64,000 bases of DNA from Microbacterium sp. UFMG61 (lineage in GTDB: Bacteria; Actinomycetota; Actinomycetes; Actinomycetales; Microbacteriaceae): the NCBI RefSeq assembly GCF_015354505.1, contig NZ_JACAFP010000012.1, positions 1-64,000 of the forward strand, written 5' to 3'. Below the pieces are notes generated by a model, which was not told the DNA's origin, made no database searches, and worked only from the letters and a program-made list of their open reading frames with translations. The position numbers were made by a program, and so were the translations under genes. Numbering within the stretch: position 1 is the stretch's first letter; the number at the start of each line of letters is the position of its first letter. Of this stretch, positions 52,171 to 62,789 are shown in pieces.

Positions 52171-52201
52171 CCCGACACGCCCTGACCCGAGACACCCTGA
52201 C
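52157..52201 (+). repeat. 15-bp tandem repeat carrying in-frame stop codons
   Basis: Three copies of CCGACACGCCCTGAC (third with two changes). Each copy contains TGA in the reading frame of the preceding gene, so read-through would hit another stop every five codons. Confidence 0.85.
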
Positions 52202-52375
52202 CCGACCCCGCTGAGCTGTTCAGACACCGACGGTACGGCGCGGTGAGTCCCGCACGTCTCGTCCCGCACGTCGGACCTGCGTATCCGCTGAAAGACGAGG
52301 GATGCCGTTGTCATCCGCTCTGCACGGTGGGTATCGTTTTTCGATAGATATCCATTGCTCATCGATAGGGGCGCC

Positions 52376-52852
52376 ATGCATCCTCGAGTCTCTCGCGCGC
52401 TGAAGGCGCTGATCGTCGTCCTGCTCGCGCTGCTGCTCGCGAGTCAGATCCTGGTGATCCCCGAGGTCGCGCGCATCACTGCGCTGCGCAACCCCGACGT
52501 CGTGCAGCTCGAGGTGCCCGGCATCATCGGCGCGGTCGTCTTCATGGCGCTCATCGAGGTCACGTTGGTGTGCGTCTGGTTCTTGCTGTCGCTCGTGCAG
52601 ACCGACCGCATCTTCCGGGTCGAGGCGTTCCGCTACGTCGACATCATCCTCGGGGCGCTGGTCGCGGCGGGGGTGCTGATCCTCGCGTCCTACCTCGTGA
52701 TCGTCGCGAACCGGGCCGTGTCGCTCTCGCTGTCGCTGCTCGCGATCCTCGGTGTGGTCGTGAGCGCCGCGCTCGCCTTGCTCGTCGTGGTGCTGCGCGG
52801 TCTGCTGCGCAAGGCGCTCGAGCTCGAGCAGGATCTCTCCGAGGTCGTCTGA
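52376..52852 (+). CDS. DUF2975-like membrane protein
   Basis: A 158-residue protein with four hydrophobic helices (VVLLALLLASQILVI; IIGAVVFMALIEVTLVCVWF; then two more), fitting the DUF2975 family. Such proteins are usually encoded with a small YozG-like HTH regulator, as here; the pair's role is unknown. ATG 52376 starts at MHPRVSRALKAL; upstream lies a TATCG-TTTTT-CGATA palindrome (about 52332-52346) that may be the HTH protein's operator. The stop overlaps the next start by one base. Confidence 0.8.
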   Translation: MHPRVSRALKALIVVLLALLLASQILVIPEVARITALRNPDVVQLEVPGIIGAVVFMALIEVTLVCVWFLLSLVQTDRIFRVEAFRYVDIILGALVAAGVLILASYLVIVANRAVSLSLSLLAILGVVVSAALALLVVVLRGLLRKALELEQDLSEVV

Positions 52853-53073
52853 TGCCCATCGTGATCGATCTCGACGTGCAACTCGCGCGCAAGAAGATGA
52901 GCGTGCAGGACTTCGCCGACGCCATCGGCATCACCCCCGCGAACGTCGCGGTGCTGAAGAACGGCCGGGCCAAGGCGGTGCGCTTCACCACGCTCGAGGC
53001 GATCTGCCGCGTGCTCGAGTGCCAGCCGGGTGACATCCTGCGCTGGGTGCCCGATTCCGAGGAGGCATCATGA
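52852..53073 (+). CDS. Small Cro/C1-type HTH regulator (YozG-like)
   Basis: A 73-residue helix-turn-helix protein (LARKKMSVQDFADAIGITPANVAVLKNG as the HTH, seen in part; LECQPGDILRW at the end), the YozG-like type that accompanies DUF2975 genes. The start overlaps the upstream stop (TGATG) and its stop overlaps the next gene's ATG (ATGA, 53070-53073), so three genes are coupled. Confidence 0.88.
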   Translation: MPIVIDLDVQLARKKMSVQDFADAIGITPANVAVLKNGRAKAVRFTTLEAICRVLECQPGDILRWVPDSEEAS

Positions 53074-56000
53074 CCGTGCCGCTCACCGCATCGGACGCAT
53101 CGGCGGCGCCGGTCGCGCCTTCGGTCACGTGGGGCGAGACGGTCGCCCGGCACCTGCTCGACGAGCGCGCGTGCCCGGTCTGCCACACCGCGCTGCAGTG
53201 CGGATGCTGTGCGCGCTGCGGCGCCGACCTGCGCGGGACGATCGGCGTCACCGTGTGGGAGTCGTCGCTCGCGGCCGCGACGGCGCTGCGCGCACGGGAA
53301 GAGCTGCTCCGCCGCATCCCTGTCGTGCGTGCTGCGGCGGTGTCCGCGCGCAGCCACGCCTCTGCTCCCGCAGCTCCCGCCTCCGGGGCGCCGGCATCGT
53401 CGCTTCGCGCATCCTCTCCGCCCGCGCCGCCCGTGGGCGGATCACCGCGCGGGGGAGACGCCGATCCGCAGGGGAGCGCCACGCTGCAGTCGGTGCTCGC
53501 CACCGCGGGTGCGGGTCTCTTCGCCGTCGCGGCGATCGTCTTCACGTACTTCAACCCCGACCTGGCCGACCGTGCTCTGCGCAGCGTGATCGTCGGGCTC
53601 ATCACCCTGCTGTTCCTCGGTGGCGCCTGGCTGCTCTCGCGGCGCGGGCTCCGGTTCTCGGCCGAGGCGGTGGGCGGACTCGGTCTGGTGTTCGCGGGTC
53701 TCGACATCCATGCGGTCGCCCAGCTCGCGGCTCCCGGAGTCGACCCGTGGCTGACGTCGGCGCTCGCGACGGCGGCTGCCGGTGGCGTGATGCTGCGTGT
53801 CGGGACTCGTCGCGGCATCCGCATCTGGCAGTGGACCGCCGTGCTGGCGATGGCGCTCACTCCCGCGATGCTGGGTGCCGCCGGCGGAACCCCGCTGACC
53901 GCCGCGATCGGCGCGATCGGCGTCGCGTTCGCCGGGGCGGCCCTCATCGAGTGGCTGCGCCTGCCGACGGTCGAGGTCGTGACACTCACCGTCGTGCAGC
54001 TCGTCGCCGGGCTGACCGCGCTCGTGCTGGTGTGGCGGGTCGACGCGGGCGACACCCTGCTCTTCCTGTTCACGGTGAGCGCGCTGCTCGCGCTGATCGC
54101 GACACATGCGGTGATCGCCGCACGACGCATGCTCGCAGGACTCTGGGCGTTCGGCGCCGGGGGTGTCGGGTCCGTGGCGCTCATCGTCGCGGTCGTCGCG
54201 CTCACCGGGAACGGCGTGGTCGCGACCTCGATCCTGTTCGACGGCTCGGTGATGCTGGCCGTCGTCCCGGCATCCGCCGCGCTGGCGCTCGTGCTGATCG
54301 GCGCGGTCGTGCCGCTGCCGCGGGCGGTGCCGCGCAGGTTCGTCGTGGCCGGTGCGCTCACGGTGCTCGCGGGGCCGGCGCTGCTGGTGCTCGCCCCCTC
54401 GGCGCTCACGGGACTCTCTACGGTGCGCGAGTTCCTGCGAGTGAACGATGAGATCGGTCCGGTCGGCATGCCGGGCTGGGGGCTGCCGCTCGGACTGCTG
54501 GCGATGTGTGCGGGACTCGGCGTGTTCAGCGTGCTCGCGCGGCGTCGCGACGGCATCCGCCGATTCGCGAACACGACCACGCTGCTCGCGCTGTGCGCCG
54601 GGGCGATCGCGGTGCTGGTGGTCGGGTGCGGTCCTCAGCTCGTGCTGCCGGCCGCGATCGCGGTGCTCACGGTGCCGGTGGTGCTGCTCGCCGCCGCGCT
54701 GTGGGTGCTGCCGACGCTGCTCGAAGGACGCGGCCTGCGGATCACCGCGCTGACCGCCGCGCATGTCGCGCTCATCGCCGCGGTGATGATCGCCTGGCGT
54801 GAACCCGCCGTGGTGCCGCTCGCGGGCGCGGGCACGCTCGTCGCGCTCACTGCTCTCGTGGCCGTGCTGCCGACCCCGCGGCGGTTCCTCTACGTCGGTG
54901 CCGGGTTCGGGTATGCGCTCGTCCTCGTCGCCACCGCGCTGAGCCTCGCGGGAGTCGGGGGAGTCGCGCAGCTGTCGCTGACGGTCTCGACCGGCCTGCT
55001 CGCCGCGATCGCCGCGACCTATCTGCCGTCGGTCGGCGCTCGGGCGTGGCAGGCGGTGCTCGTCGTCTCGGCCGTGCCGTTCGGCATCGGCATCCTGCAG
55101 GTCGTGGTCGAACGCAGCGGATGGACGGCGCTGTCGACCGGACTCATGTTCGCGCTGGCCCTCTCGCTCATGCTCACCCGCCGGCCCGGACTCACCCTGC
55201 TCGTGCGCACGGCGGCCGCTGCGATGCTCGTGCCGACGCTCGCCGTGATGATCGTGTGCCTGGGGGCGCGGCTGCTCGAGGCGAGCGGATCTCCCGTGGC
55301 GCTCCCGATCATCGCGGTGCTCGTCGCCCTCGTGCTGCCGTCGACCTCGATGGTCCGAGAGGTGCTGCGCGCCCGAGGGCACTCCCCGGCGACGGCCGAT
55401 GCGGCTCGCGTCGCGATCGAGGTCTCGGCGCTGGTGACCGGGGCGATCGCCACCGCGCTCGCCGTGGGCCGCGAGGCGGCCGGCCTCGGCACGACCTTCC
55501 TGGTGCTCGTGATCCTCGGCCTCGGCGCCGCCGCGCAGGCGCTGTTCGCCGGTCGCCGCTACGCCTGGGCGGTCGCCGGCGCCGCGTTCACCGGGGCCCT
55601 CTGGTCGGTGTGGGGGATGGTCGGCGTCGACGTGTTCGAGGCCTATCTGCTGCCGCCCACGCTCGGTGCCGCGATCGTGGCGGTGCTGCTCACGCTGCGC
55701 GGACACCGGGTCACCGCGCTGTACGGCGCCGCATTGCTGGTGGCGATCGGACCGATCGTCGCACTCGTCGCGGTGATGGAACCGGATGCCGCGGGGCAGG
55801 GGCTCGACGTGCAAGGACTCGGTGGGCAGGGCTCTCTCGTGCAGGGTGACGTGATGTGGCGCGTGCTCGGGCTGCTCGCGGCGGCCTGGGCGCTGCTGGC
55901 ACTCGAGGGGCTCGTGCGCAGACCGACCGGGCCGCGGATGCGTCGGCTCCGCGCTCTGCAGATCCCCACGCTGCTCGGGGCCGCGCTCGCCGCGACGGTC

Positions 56001-56897
56001 GCGTCCGTGCAGGGCATCCGCCTCGGTCTCGGGTGGGACCAGCCGACCTGGCACGGGGCGGGGCTGTTCCTCGCGTGCCTCGGCGTGAGTGCAGTCGGTG
56101 CGGCCGCGCTCGCGCTGGCGGCCCACGGCATCCGTCGCGCCGCGCCCTCGGGCTCGCCTCTGCGCGCGAGCCGGTGGCTCGCGGCGCCGGCCGCGCTCGC
56201 GCTCGCCCTCGGCGTGTGGTTCGCGATCGAGCGCGACTGGTTCTCGATCTGGGCCATGTGGGGCCTGATGCTCGCATACCTCGTGATGGTCGTCGTGACG
56301 GCATCCCGTCTGCGTCGGGGTGTCACCGCGCTGCCGCCGGTCTGGTTCCTGTTCGGGATCGCCTTCATGACGGCGATCGTGGCGTGGAGCCCGCGCGACC
56401 TGCGGGTCGAATGGTTCTCGCTGCCGCTGGGGGCGTTCCTGCTGCTGGCCGGGATCATCGTCCTGCGGGGCTCGGATGCCGACGGGATGCTCGACCAGGA
56501 CGCGCGTCCCGGCACGCTCGACAGCTGGCCCGCCCGCTGGACGGGATCCTGGGCGCTGCTGGCGCCGGGCATCGTGACGATGATGAGCGCGTCGATCGTG
56601 TCGACCTTCACCGATCCGCTCACGTGGCGGGCGATCCTCGTGATGGTGCTCGCACTCGCAGCGATCCTCGTCGGGTCGCGGGCGCGGCTGGCCGCTCCCT
56701 TCCTCATCGGCCTCATCGTGCTGCCGATCGAGAACGTCTTCGTCTTCTCGGTGCAGATCGGTCGCGGTATCGAGTCGATGCCGTGGTGGATCACGCTGGC
56801 GGTCATGGGGGCGGTGCTGCTGATCATCGCGGTCACGGCCGAGAGGCGCACGGGCGAGAGCGGTTCGGTCGCCGCGAGGATCCGCGATCTGCGCTGA
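53070..56897 (+). CDS. SCO7613-type giant membrane protein
   Basis: A 1275-residue protein with an N-terminal zinc-ribbon-like cluster (CPVC then CCARCG, Cys 35/38 and 47/50), a Pro/Ala-rich linker, and more than 30 hydrophobic segments from residue 145 to the end. It matches the SCO7613 C-terminal-domain membrane proteins of actinobacteria, whose function is unknown. It is translationally coupled to the small HTH gene. Codon use is the same as its neighbours. The protein is followed by the str operon promoter. Confidence 0.82.
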   Translation: MTVPLTASDASAAPVAPSVTWGETVARHLLDERACPVCHTALQCGCCARCGADLRGTIGVTVWESSLAAATALRAREELLRRIPVVRAAAVSARSHASAPAAPASGAPASSLRASSPPAPPVGGSPRGGDADPQGSATLQSVLATAGAGLFAVAAIVFTYFNPDLADRALRSVIVGLITLLFLGGAWLLSRRGLRFSAEAVGGLGLVFAGLDIHAVAQLAAPGVDPWLTSALATAAAGGVMLRVGTRRGIRIWQWTAVLAMALTPAMLGAAGGTPLTAAIGAIGVAFAGAALIEWLRLPTVEVVTLTVVQLVAGLTALVLVWRVDAGDTLLFLFTVSALLALIATHAVIAARRMLAGLWAFGAGGVGSVALIVAVVALTGNGVVATSILFDGSVMLAVVPASAALALVLIGAVVPLPRAVPRRFVVAGALTVLAGPALLVLAPSALTGLSTVREFLRVNDEIGPVGMPGWGLPLGLLAMCAGLGVFSVLARRRDGIRRFANTTTLLALCAGAIAVLVVGCGPQLVLPAAIAVLTVPVVLLAAALWVLPTLLEGRGLRITALTAAHVALIAAVMIAWREPAVVPLAGAGTLVALTALVAVLPTPRRFLYVGAGFGYALVLVATALSLAGVGGVAQLSLTVSTGLLAAIAATYLPSVGARAWQAVLVVSAVPFGIGILQVVVERSGWTALSTGLMFALALSLMLTRRPGLTLLVRTAAAAMLVPTLAVMIVCLGARLLEASGSPVALPIIAVLVALVLPSTSMVREVLRARGHSPATADAARVAIEVSALVTGAIATALAVGREAAGLGTTFLVLVILGLGAAAQALFAGRRYAWAVAGAAFTGALWSVWGMVGVDVFEAYLLPPTLGAAIVAVLLTLRGHRVTALYGAALLVAIGPIVALVAVMEPDAAGQGLDVQGLGGQGSLVQGDVMWRVLGLLAAAWALLALEGLVRRPTGPRMRRLRALQIPTLLGAALAATVASVQGIRLGLGWDQPTWHGAGLFLACLGVSAVGAAALALAAHGIRRAAPSGSPLRASRWLAAPAALALALGVWFAIERDWFSIWAMWGLMLAYLVMVVVTASRLRRGVTALPPVWFLFGIAFMTAIVAWSPRDLRVEWFSLPLGAFLLLAGIIVLRGSDADGMLDQDARPGTLDSWPARWTGSWALLAPGIVTMMSASIVSTFTDPLTWRAILVMVLALAAILVGSRARLAAPFLIGLIVLPIENVFVFSVQIGRGIESMPWWITLAVMGAVLLIIAVTAERRTGESGSVAARIRDLR

Positions 56898-56909
56898 CGT
56901 CGGCCCCAT

Positions 56910-56939
56910 TTGACCGCTCACGTTACGCGGCATTACACT
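56910..56939 (+). promoter_or_regulatory. str operon promoter
   Basis: TTGACC (56910-56915) and TACACT (56934-56939), spacing 18, give a strong vegetative-type promoter. The leader to rpsL is about 160 bases. Confidence 0.7.
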
Positions 56940-57106
56940 TGATCAGGTGTGTGCACGTCTTGACGTGTGCGCTGGGCGCCGGCTCCATAGCCGGTCCGCC
57001 CCCACGGCATACCCTCCACCACAAAAGCTCGTCGGTTCCGGCGTGCCGGAGGGTCATGATGTGAAACCCATCACGCTGTCACCGTGCAGCACTATGAGGA
57101 GAGAAC

Positions 57107-57475
57107 GTGCCAACCATTCAGCAGTTGGTTCGCAAGGGTCGCTCGCCCAAGGTCACCAAGACCAAGGCGCCCGCACTCAAGTCGAACCCGCAGCAGGCCG
57201 GGGTCTGCACCCGCGTCTACACCACCACCCCGAAGAAGCCGAACTCGGCGATGCGCAAGGTCGCTCGTGTGAAGCTCCGCAACGGCACCGAGGTCACCGC
57301 GTACATCCCCGGTGAGGGCCACAACCTGCAGGAGCACTCGCTCGTGCTCGTGCGTGGAGGCCGTGTCAAGGACCTCCCCGCTGTCCGTTACAAGATCGTC
57401 CGTGGCGCCCTGGACACCCAGGCCGTCAAGAACCGTAAGCAGGCTCGCAGCCGCTACGGCGCGAAGAAGGGCTGA
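57107..57475 (+). CDS. rpsL: 30S ribosomal protein S12
   Basis: A 122-residue S12 with the conserved [13 protein letters not shown] loop and [11 protein letters not shown]. The residues altered in streptomycin-resistant mutants, K43 and K88 by this numbering, are wild type. It acts in decoding at the 30S A site. GTG 57107 has GGAGAGA upstream. First gene of the str operon. Confidence 0.98.
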   Translation: MPTIQQLVRKGRSPKVTKTKAPALKSNPQQAGVCTRVYTTTPKKPNSAMRKVARVKLRNGTEVTAYIPGEGHNLQEHSLVLVRGGRVKDLPAVRYKIVRGALDTQAVKNRKQARSRYGAKKG

Positions 57476-57480
57476 GTCCA

Positions 57481-57951
57481 ATGCCTCGTAAGGGTCCCGC
57501 CCCCAAGCGTCCCGTCGTCAACGACCCGGTATACGGCGCTCCGATCGTCAGCCAGCTGGTCAACAAGATCCTGGTCGACGGCAAGAAGTCGCTCGCCGAG
57601 TCGATCGTCTACAACGCCCTCAAGGGTGTCGAGGCGAAGAACGGTCAGGACGCCGTCGCCACTCTGAAGAAGGCGCTCGACAACGTGCGCCCGACTCTCG
57701 AGGTCAAGAGCCGCCGCGTCGGTGGCTCGACCTACCAGGTTCCGGTCGAGGTCAAGCCGCACCGTGCGAACACCCTCGCACTGCGCTGGCTCGTCAGCTA
57801 CGCCAAGGGTCGTCGTGAGAAGACGATGACCGAGCGTCTCCAGAACGAGATCCTGGACGCGTCGAACGGCCTGGGTGCCGCGGTCAAGCGCCGTGAAGAC
57901 ACTCACAAGATGGCCGAGTCGAACCGCGCATTCGCTCACTACCGCTGGTAA
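57481..57951 (+). CDS. rpsG: 30S ribosomal protein S7
   Basis: A 156-residue S7, which nucleates assembly of the 30S head. [12 protein letters not shown], the [11 protein letters not shown] and [21 protein letters not shown]-type end (seen in part) are characteristic. It starts six bases after the rpsL stop. A strong hairpin lies between it and fusA. Confidence 0.98.
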   Translation: MPRKGPAPKRPVVNDPVYGAPIVSQLVNKILVDGKKSLAESIVYNALKGVEAKNGQDAVATLKKALDNVRPTLEVKSRRVGGSTYQVPVEVKPHRANTLALRWLVSYAKGRREKTMTERLQNEILDASNGLGAAVKRREDTHKMAESNRAFAHYRW

Positions 57952-57959
57952 ACAGCTTC

Positions 57960-57990
57960 GCCCGCCCCCGGCCACACGCCGGGGGCGGGC
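57960..57990 (+). terminator. Hairpin between rpsG and fusA
   Basis: Perfect 13-bp stem GCCCGCCCCCGGC / GCCGGGGGCGGGC with loop CACAC, inside the operon. It may be a partial terminator or a processing/stability site that adjusts fusA output relative to the ribosomal proteins. Confidence 0.7.
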
Positions 57991-58035
57991 ACCCCCTCTT
58001 CGCAGTACGACTGCCAAAAAGATAAGGACACTCCT

Positions 58036-60153
58036 GTGGCACAAGACGTGCTCACCGACCTGAGCAAGGTTCGGAACATCGGCATCATGGCTCACATCGA
58101 TGCTGGCAAGACCACCACGACCGAGCGCATCCTGTTCTACACGGGCGTCAACCACAAGCTCGGCGAGACCCACGACGGTGCCTCGACCACCGACTGGATG
58201 GAGCAGGAGAAGGAGCGCGGCATCACGATCACGTCTGCCGCCGTGACCTGCTACTGGAACAAGAACCAGATCAACATCATCGACACCCCCGGTCACGTGG
58301 ACTTCACGGTCGAGGTGGAGCGTTCGCTCCGCGTCCTCGACGGTGCTGTCGCCGTGTTCGACGGCAAGGAGGGCGTCGAGCCCCAGTCCGAGACCGTGTG
58401 GCGTCAGGCCGACAAGTACAACGTCCCCCGCATCTGCTTCGTCAACAAGATGGACAAGCTCGGCGCGGACTTCTACTTCACCGTCGACACCATCATCAAC
58501 CGCCTCGGCGCCAAGCCGCTGGTCATCCAGCTGCCCATCGGCGCGGAGAACGACTTCATCGGCGTCGTCGACCTCGTCGAGATGCGCGCGCTCGTCTGGG
58601 CGGGTGACTCCAAGGGTGACGTCACCATGGGTGCCTCCTACGAGATCCAGGAGATCCCGGCCGACCTCAAGGACAAGGCCGACGAGTACCGTCAGCAGCT
58701 CCTCGAGACCGTCGCCGAGACCGACGACGCTCTGCTCGAGAAGTTCTTCGGTGGCGAAGAGCTGACCGTCGCCGAGATCAAGGGCGCGATCCGCAAGCTC
58801 ACCGTGGCTTCCGAGATCTACCCGGTGCTCTGCGGTTCGGCCTTCAAGAACCGTGGCGTCCAGCCGATGCTCGATGCGGTCGTCGACTACCTGCCGAACC
58901 CGCTCGACGTGGGCTCGATCCAGGCGCACGACCCCAAGGACTACGACACGATCATCGAGCGTCACCCCGACGCGAAGGACCCGTTCGCAGCCCTCGCGTT
59001 CAAGGTCGCGGTGCACCCGTTCTTCGGTCGCCTCACCTACGTGCGCGTCTACTCGGGTCAGCTCGACTCCGGTGCTCAGGTCATCAACTCGACCAAGGGC
59101 AAGAAGGAGCGCATCGGAAAGATCTTCCAGATGCACGCCAACAAGGAGATCCCGGTCCCCGCGGTCACGGCGGGCAACATCTACGCCGTCATCGGTCTGA
59201 AGGACACCACCACCGGTGACACCCTGACCGACCCGACCTCGCCGGTCGTCCTCGAGTCGATGACGTTCCCCGAGCCCGTCATCGAGGTCGCCATCGAGCC
59301 GAAGACCAAGGCCGACCAGGAGAAGCTGGGTGTCGCCATCCAGAAGCTCGCTGAAGAGGACCCGACCTTCCGCACGGAGCTCAACCCCGAGACCGGTCAG
59401 ACGACCATCAAGGGCATGGGCGAGCTGCACCTCGACATCCTCGTCGACCGCATGAAGCGCGAGTTCAACGTCGAGGCCAACGTCGGAAAGCCGCAGGTCG
59501 CGTACCGCGAGACGATCCGCAAGGCCGTCGAGAAGCACGACTACACGCACAAGAAGCAGACCGGTGGTTCGGGTCAGTTCGCGAAGATCCAGTTCAACAT
59601 CGAGCCGCTCGACCTCGACGACGAGAAGACGTACGAATTCGTCAACGCCGTCACCGGTGGTCGCATCCCGCGTGAGTACATCGGCTCGATCGACGCCGGT
59701 TTCCAGGACGCCATGAACGTCGGCGTGCTCGCCGGCTACCCGATCGTCGGCGTCAAGGCGACGATCGTCGACGGTGCTGCTCACGACGTCGACTCCTCGG
59801 AGATGGCGTTCAAGATCGCAGGTTCCATGGGCTTCAAGGAAGCTCTGCGTCGGGCGAACCCCGTGCTCCTCGAGCCGCTCATGGCGGTCGAGGTGCGTAC
59901 TCCCGAGGAGTACATGGGTGACGTCATCGGTGACCTGAACTCGCGTCGTGGCCAGATCCAGTCGATGGAAGACGCCGCAGGCGTCAAGGTCGTCCGTGCA
60001 CACGTCCCGCTGTCCGAGATGTTCGGATACATCGGCGACCTGCGCTCGAAGACCTCGGGTCGCGCCGTCTACTCGATGGAGTTCAACAGCTACGCTGAGG
60101 TTCCCCGCGCTGTGGCCGACGAGATCGTCCAGAAGCACCAGGGCGGCGAGTAA
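58036..60153 (+). CDS. fusA: Elongation factor G
   Basis: A 705-residue translational GTPase driving ribosome translocation. P loop [15 protein letters not shown], switch [10 protein letters not shown] and NKMD are present, followed by domains II-V of normal length. GTG 58036 follows AAGGA. It ends at a terminator; tuf has its own promoter region. Confidence 0.98.
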   Translation: MAQDVLTDLSKVRNIGIMAHIDAGKTTTTERILFYTGVNHKLGETHDGASTTDWMEQEKERGITITSAAVTCYWNKNQINIIDTPGHVDFTVEVERSLRVLDGAVAVFDGKEGVEPQSETVWRQADKYNVPRICFVNKMDKLGADFYFTVDTIINRLGAKPLVIQLPIGAENDFIGVVDLVEMRALVWAGDSKGDVTMGASYEIQEIPADLKDKADEYRQQLLETVAETDDALLEKFFGGEELTVAEIKGAIRKLTVASEIYPVLCGSAFKNRGVQPMLDAVVDYLPNPLDVGSIQAHDPKDYDTIIERHPDAKDPFAALAFKVAVHPFFGRLTYVRVYSGQLDSGAQVINSTKGKKERIGKIFQMHANKEIPVPAVTAGNIYAVIGLKDTTTGDTLTDPTSPVVLESMTFPEPVIEVAIEPKTKADQEKLGVAIQKLAEEDPTFRTELNPETGQTTIKGMGELHLDILVDRMKREFNVEANVGKPQVAYRETIRKAVEKHDYTHKKQTGGSGQFAKIQFNIEPLDLDDEKTYEFVNAVTGGRIPREYIGSIDAGFQDAMNVGVLAGYPIVGVKATIVDGAAHDVDSSEMAFKIAGSMGFKEALRRANPVLLEPLMAVEVRTPEEYMGDVIGDLNSRRGQIQSMEDAAGVKVVRAHVPLSEMFGYIGDLRSKTSGRAVYSMEFNSYAEVPRAVADEIVQKHQGGE

Positions 60154-60160
60154 CACTTTC

Positions 60161-60190
60161 CTGAGAGCCGGGCTCCGGCTCGGCTCTCAG
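60161..60190 (+). terminator. Terminator after fusA
   Basis: CTGAGAGCCG pairs with CGGCTCTCAG, 10-bp perfect stem with a 10-base loop, eight bases past the stop. Confidence 0.75.
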
Positions 60191-60202
60191 GTCCCCTACA
60201 AC

Positions 60203-60302
60203 TTCACATTCCCTCTCTACTAAACTGAGAACCTAAACCCGTAGAGATCCGGTCGCAATCCAGTGCCCGGACACCTCTACACGACGTCCTGAGGAGGACC
60301 AA
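60203..60302 (+). promoter_or_regulatory. tuf promoter and leader
   Basis: TAAACT (60221-60226) in an AT-rich stretch is a likely -10; no strong -35 is visible at normal spacing. A 70-base leader with GAGGAGG leads to GTG 60303. Confidence 0.5.
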
Positions 60303-61493
<1,191 letters not shown>

Positions 61494-61511
61494 GCATCTG
61501 CTTTCTGGCAC

Positions 61512-61539
61512 AGGGGTCGGACCTTCGGGTCCGGCCCCT
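61512..61539 (+). terminator. tuf terminator
   Basis: Stem AGGGGTCGGACC / GGTCCGGCCCCT (one G-T) capped by TTCG and followed by TTT, 18 bases after the stop. Confidence 0.9.
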
Positions 61540-62013
61540 TTGTCGTACCCGGGGGAGGTGCGGCGCGCATCCTCTGTAACAAATCTCTATACGATTGCAT
61601 AGAAGTCCATGCTTCTTGTATTCTGATCAGCGTTGCGTACGCGCAATACACGTGATCGCGCCGTGGCAAGGGGAAGGCGCGAGATATCGGACGCCGGCGA
61701 GCGGCCCCCGCCCTCGCTGAGACGGACGATTGCGTCGTGTCAGGGGCAGCGCCTGGATGTCGGGGAGCGTCATTCAGGGTGCAGGGGAGAAGGGCGAATG
61801 CCGCAGTCTTCTTTCCACCGGGGAATGCACATGCTGACGGATGCGGGGGTCGGGCCGGGAACCCGACCCCGCACCATGATGGATGCCGGAGACGCGTCAA
61901 AACAGCCGCTCTGGGCATCTTCGCGGGGATCCGTGACCTGCGCTCGGTACCATGACTCGAGCTCGCACTCCGGGCCGCCGTCGCCCGATCCCGGGCAGGA
62001 GAGGAACGCGACC
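61540..62013 (+). other. Long leader or non-coding region before vanZ-like gene
   Basis: 474 bp without a convincing gene. TTGCAT (61595-61600) and TATTCT (61619-61624), spacing 18, form a clear promoter in an AT-rich patch. The remaining 380 bp has an open frame joined to vanZ but its translation is Arg/Pro/Ser-rich and not protein-like. A GC-rich hairpin (about 61843-61872, one bulge) could be a leader terminator or attenuator. Confidence 0.5.
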
Positions 62014-62673
62014 ATGTCACAGATCCACGTGGGTCCGCCGCCACCGCGCAGCTACGCGCGCCTGTGGGTCTCGACGCTGCTTCTGATCGTGTACACGGGC
62101 TTCGTGCTCGTCGTGACGATGTGGCCGAAGCCCGAGCAGCTCGAGTTCGGCGGCATCGCCTCGCGCGTGCTTTGAGCGCTGCACAACCTCGGAGTATCGG
62201 AGTCGTTCGGCTACAACGAGATCGAATTCGTCGCCAACATCGGCATGTTCGTGCCTCTCGGCTTCCTGCTCGGTCTCGCCCTCGCACGCAGGGCCTGGTG
62301 GGTTGCGCTCTTCCTGCTGCCCGCGTTCTCCGGCGCGATCGAGTTCACGCAGGGAATCGCGCTCGACGAGCGCGTCTCGACCGTGCTGGACGTGCTGTCG
62401 AACACCATCGGCGGATACCTGGGGCTCCTGCTCGCGATGATCCTCCGAGCGATGATCCACAAGAGGGACCGCACCAAGATCGAAAGGGAGCTCTGGGAGC
62501 GACGGGCCGCGGCCGCCGAGCTGCAGCGTCAGAACGCCGCGCGTGCCGCCGCTCGTCCGGTGCAGGGGGCTCCCGCGTACGTCGCGGCGGACGAGCCCGA
62601 CCCTGTCACGCGGGTGCTGGATGCCGACTTCTGGAACACGGGGGATGCGCCGACGGTGCGGATCCCGGTGTGA
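62014..62673 (+). pseudogene. VanZ-like membrane protein interrupted by in-frame TGA
   Basis: A VanZ-family gene of 219 codons starting at ATG 62014 (AGGAGAGG upstream). Codon 54 is TGA (62173-62175); the same frame then continues with NEIEFVANIGMFVPLGFLLG and EFTQGIALDERVSTVLDVLSN, the VanZ core, so both pieces belong to one protein. A single C-to-T change of CGA (Arg) would produce it. The C-terminal 70 residues are a charged coiled-coil-like tail. It may be a real nonsense mutation, a sequencing error or read-through; the short N-terminal piece alone has one helix. Confidence 0.8.
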
Positions 62674-62789
62674 AGAGTCACCTGAGATCGAGTGACGTCA
62701 CAAGAGGACGCTCAGTTCCCGCGTTGCACCTGAAGGATCTCGCGATCGCCGCACCAGCGAGAATCGTTTCGCCCTTGTAGATTGAGACC

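Noticed and set aside
53442-56933. Antisense open frame of 1163 codons
   Set aside because: It is a shadow of the SCO7613-type gene: extremely rich in Arg, Glu, His and Gln, with no domain pattern.
57454-60156. Antisense open frame of 900 codons across rpsG and fusA
   Set aside because: It mirrors EF-G coding sequence; composition (Val, Asp, Leu, Arg repeats) is that of an antisense codon shadow.
62173-62175. TGA in the vanZ-like gene as a selenocysteine codon
   Set aside because: No SECIS-like element or selenoprotein genes are seen, and VanZ is not a known selenoprotein family.
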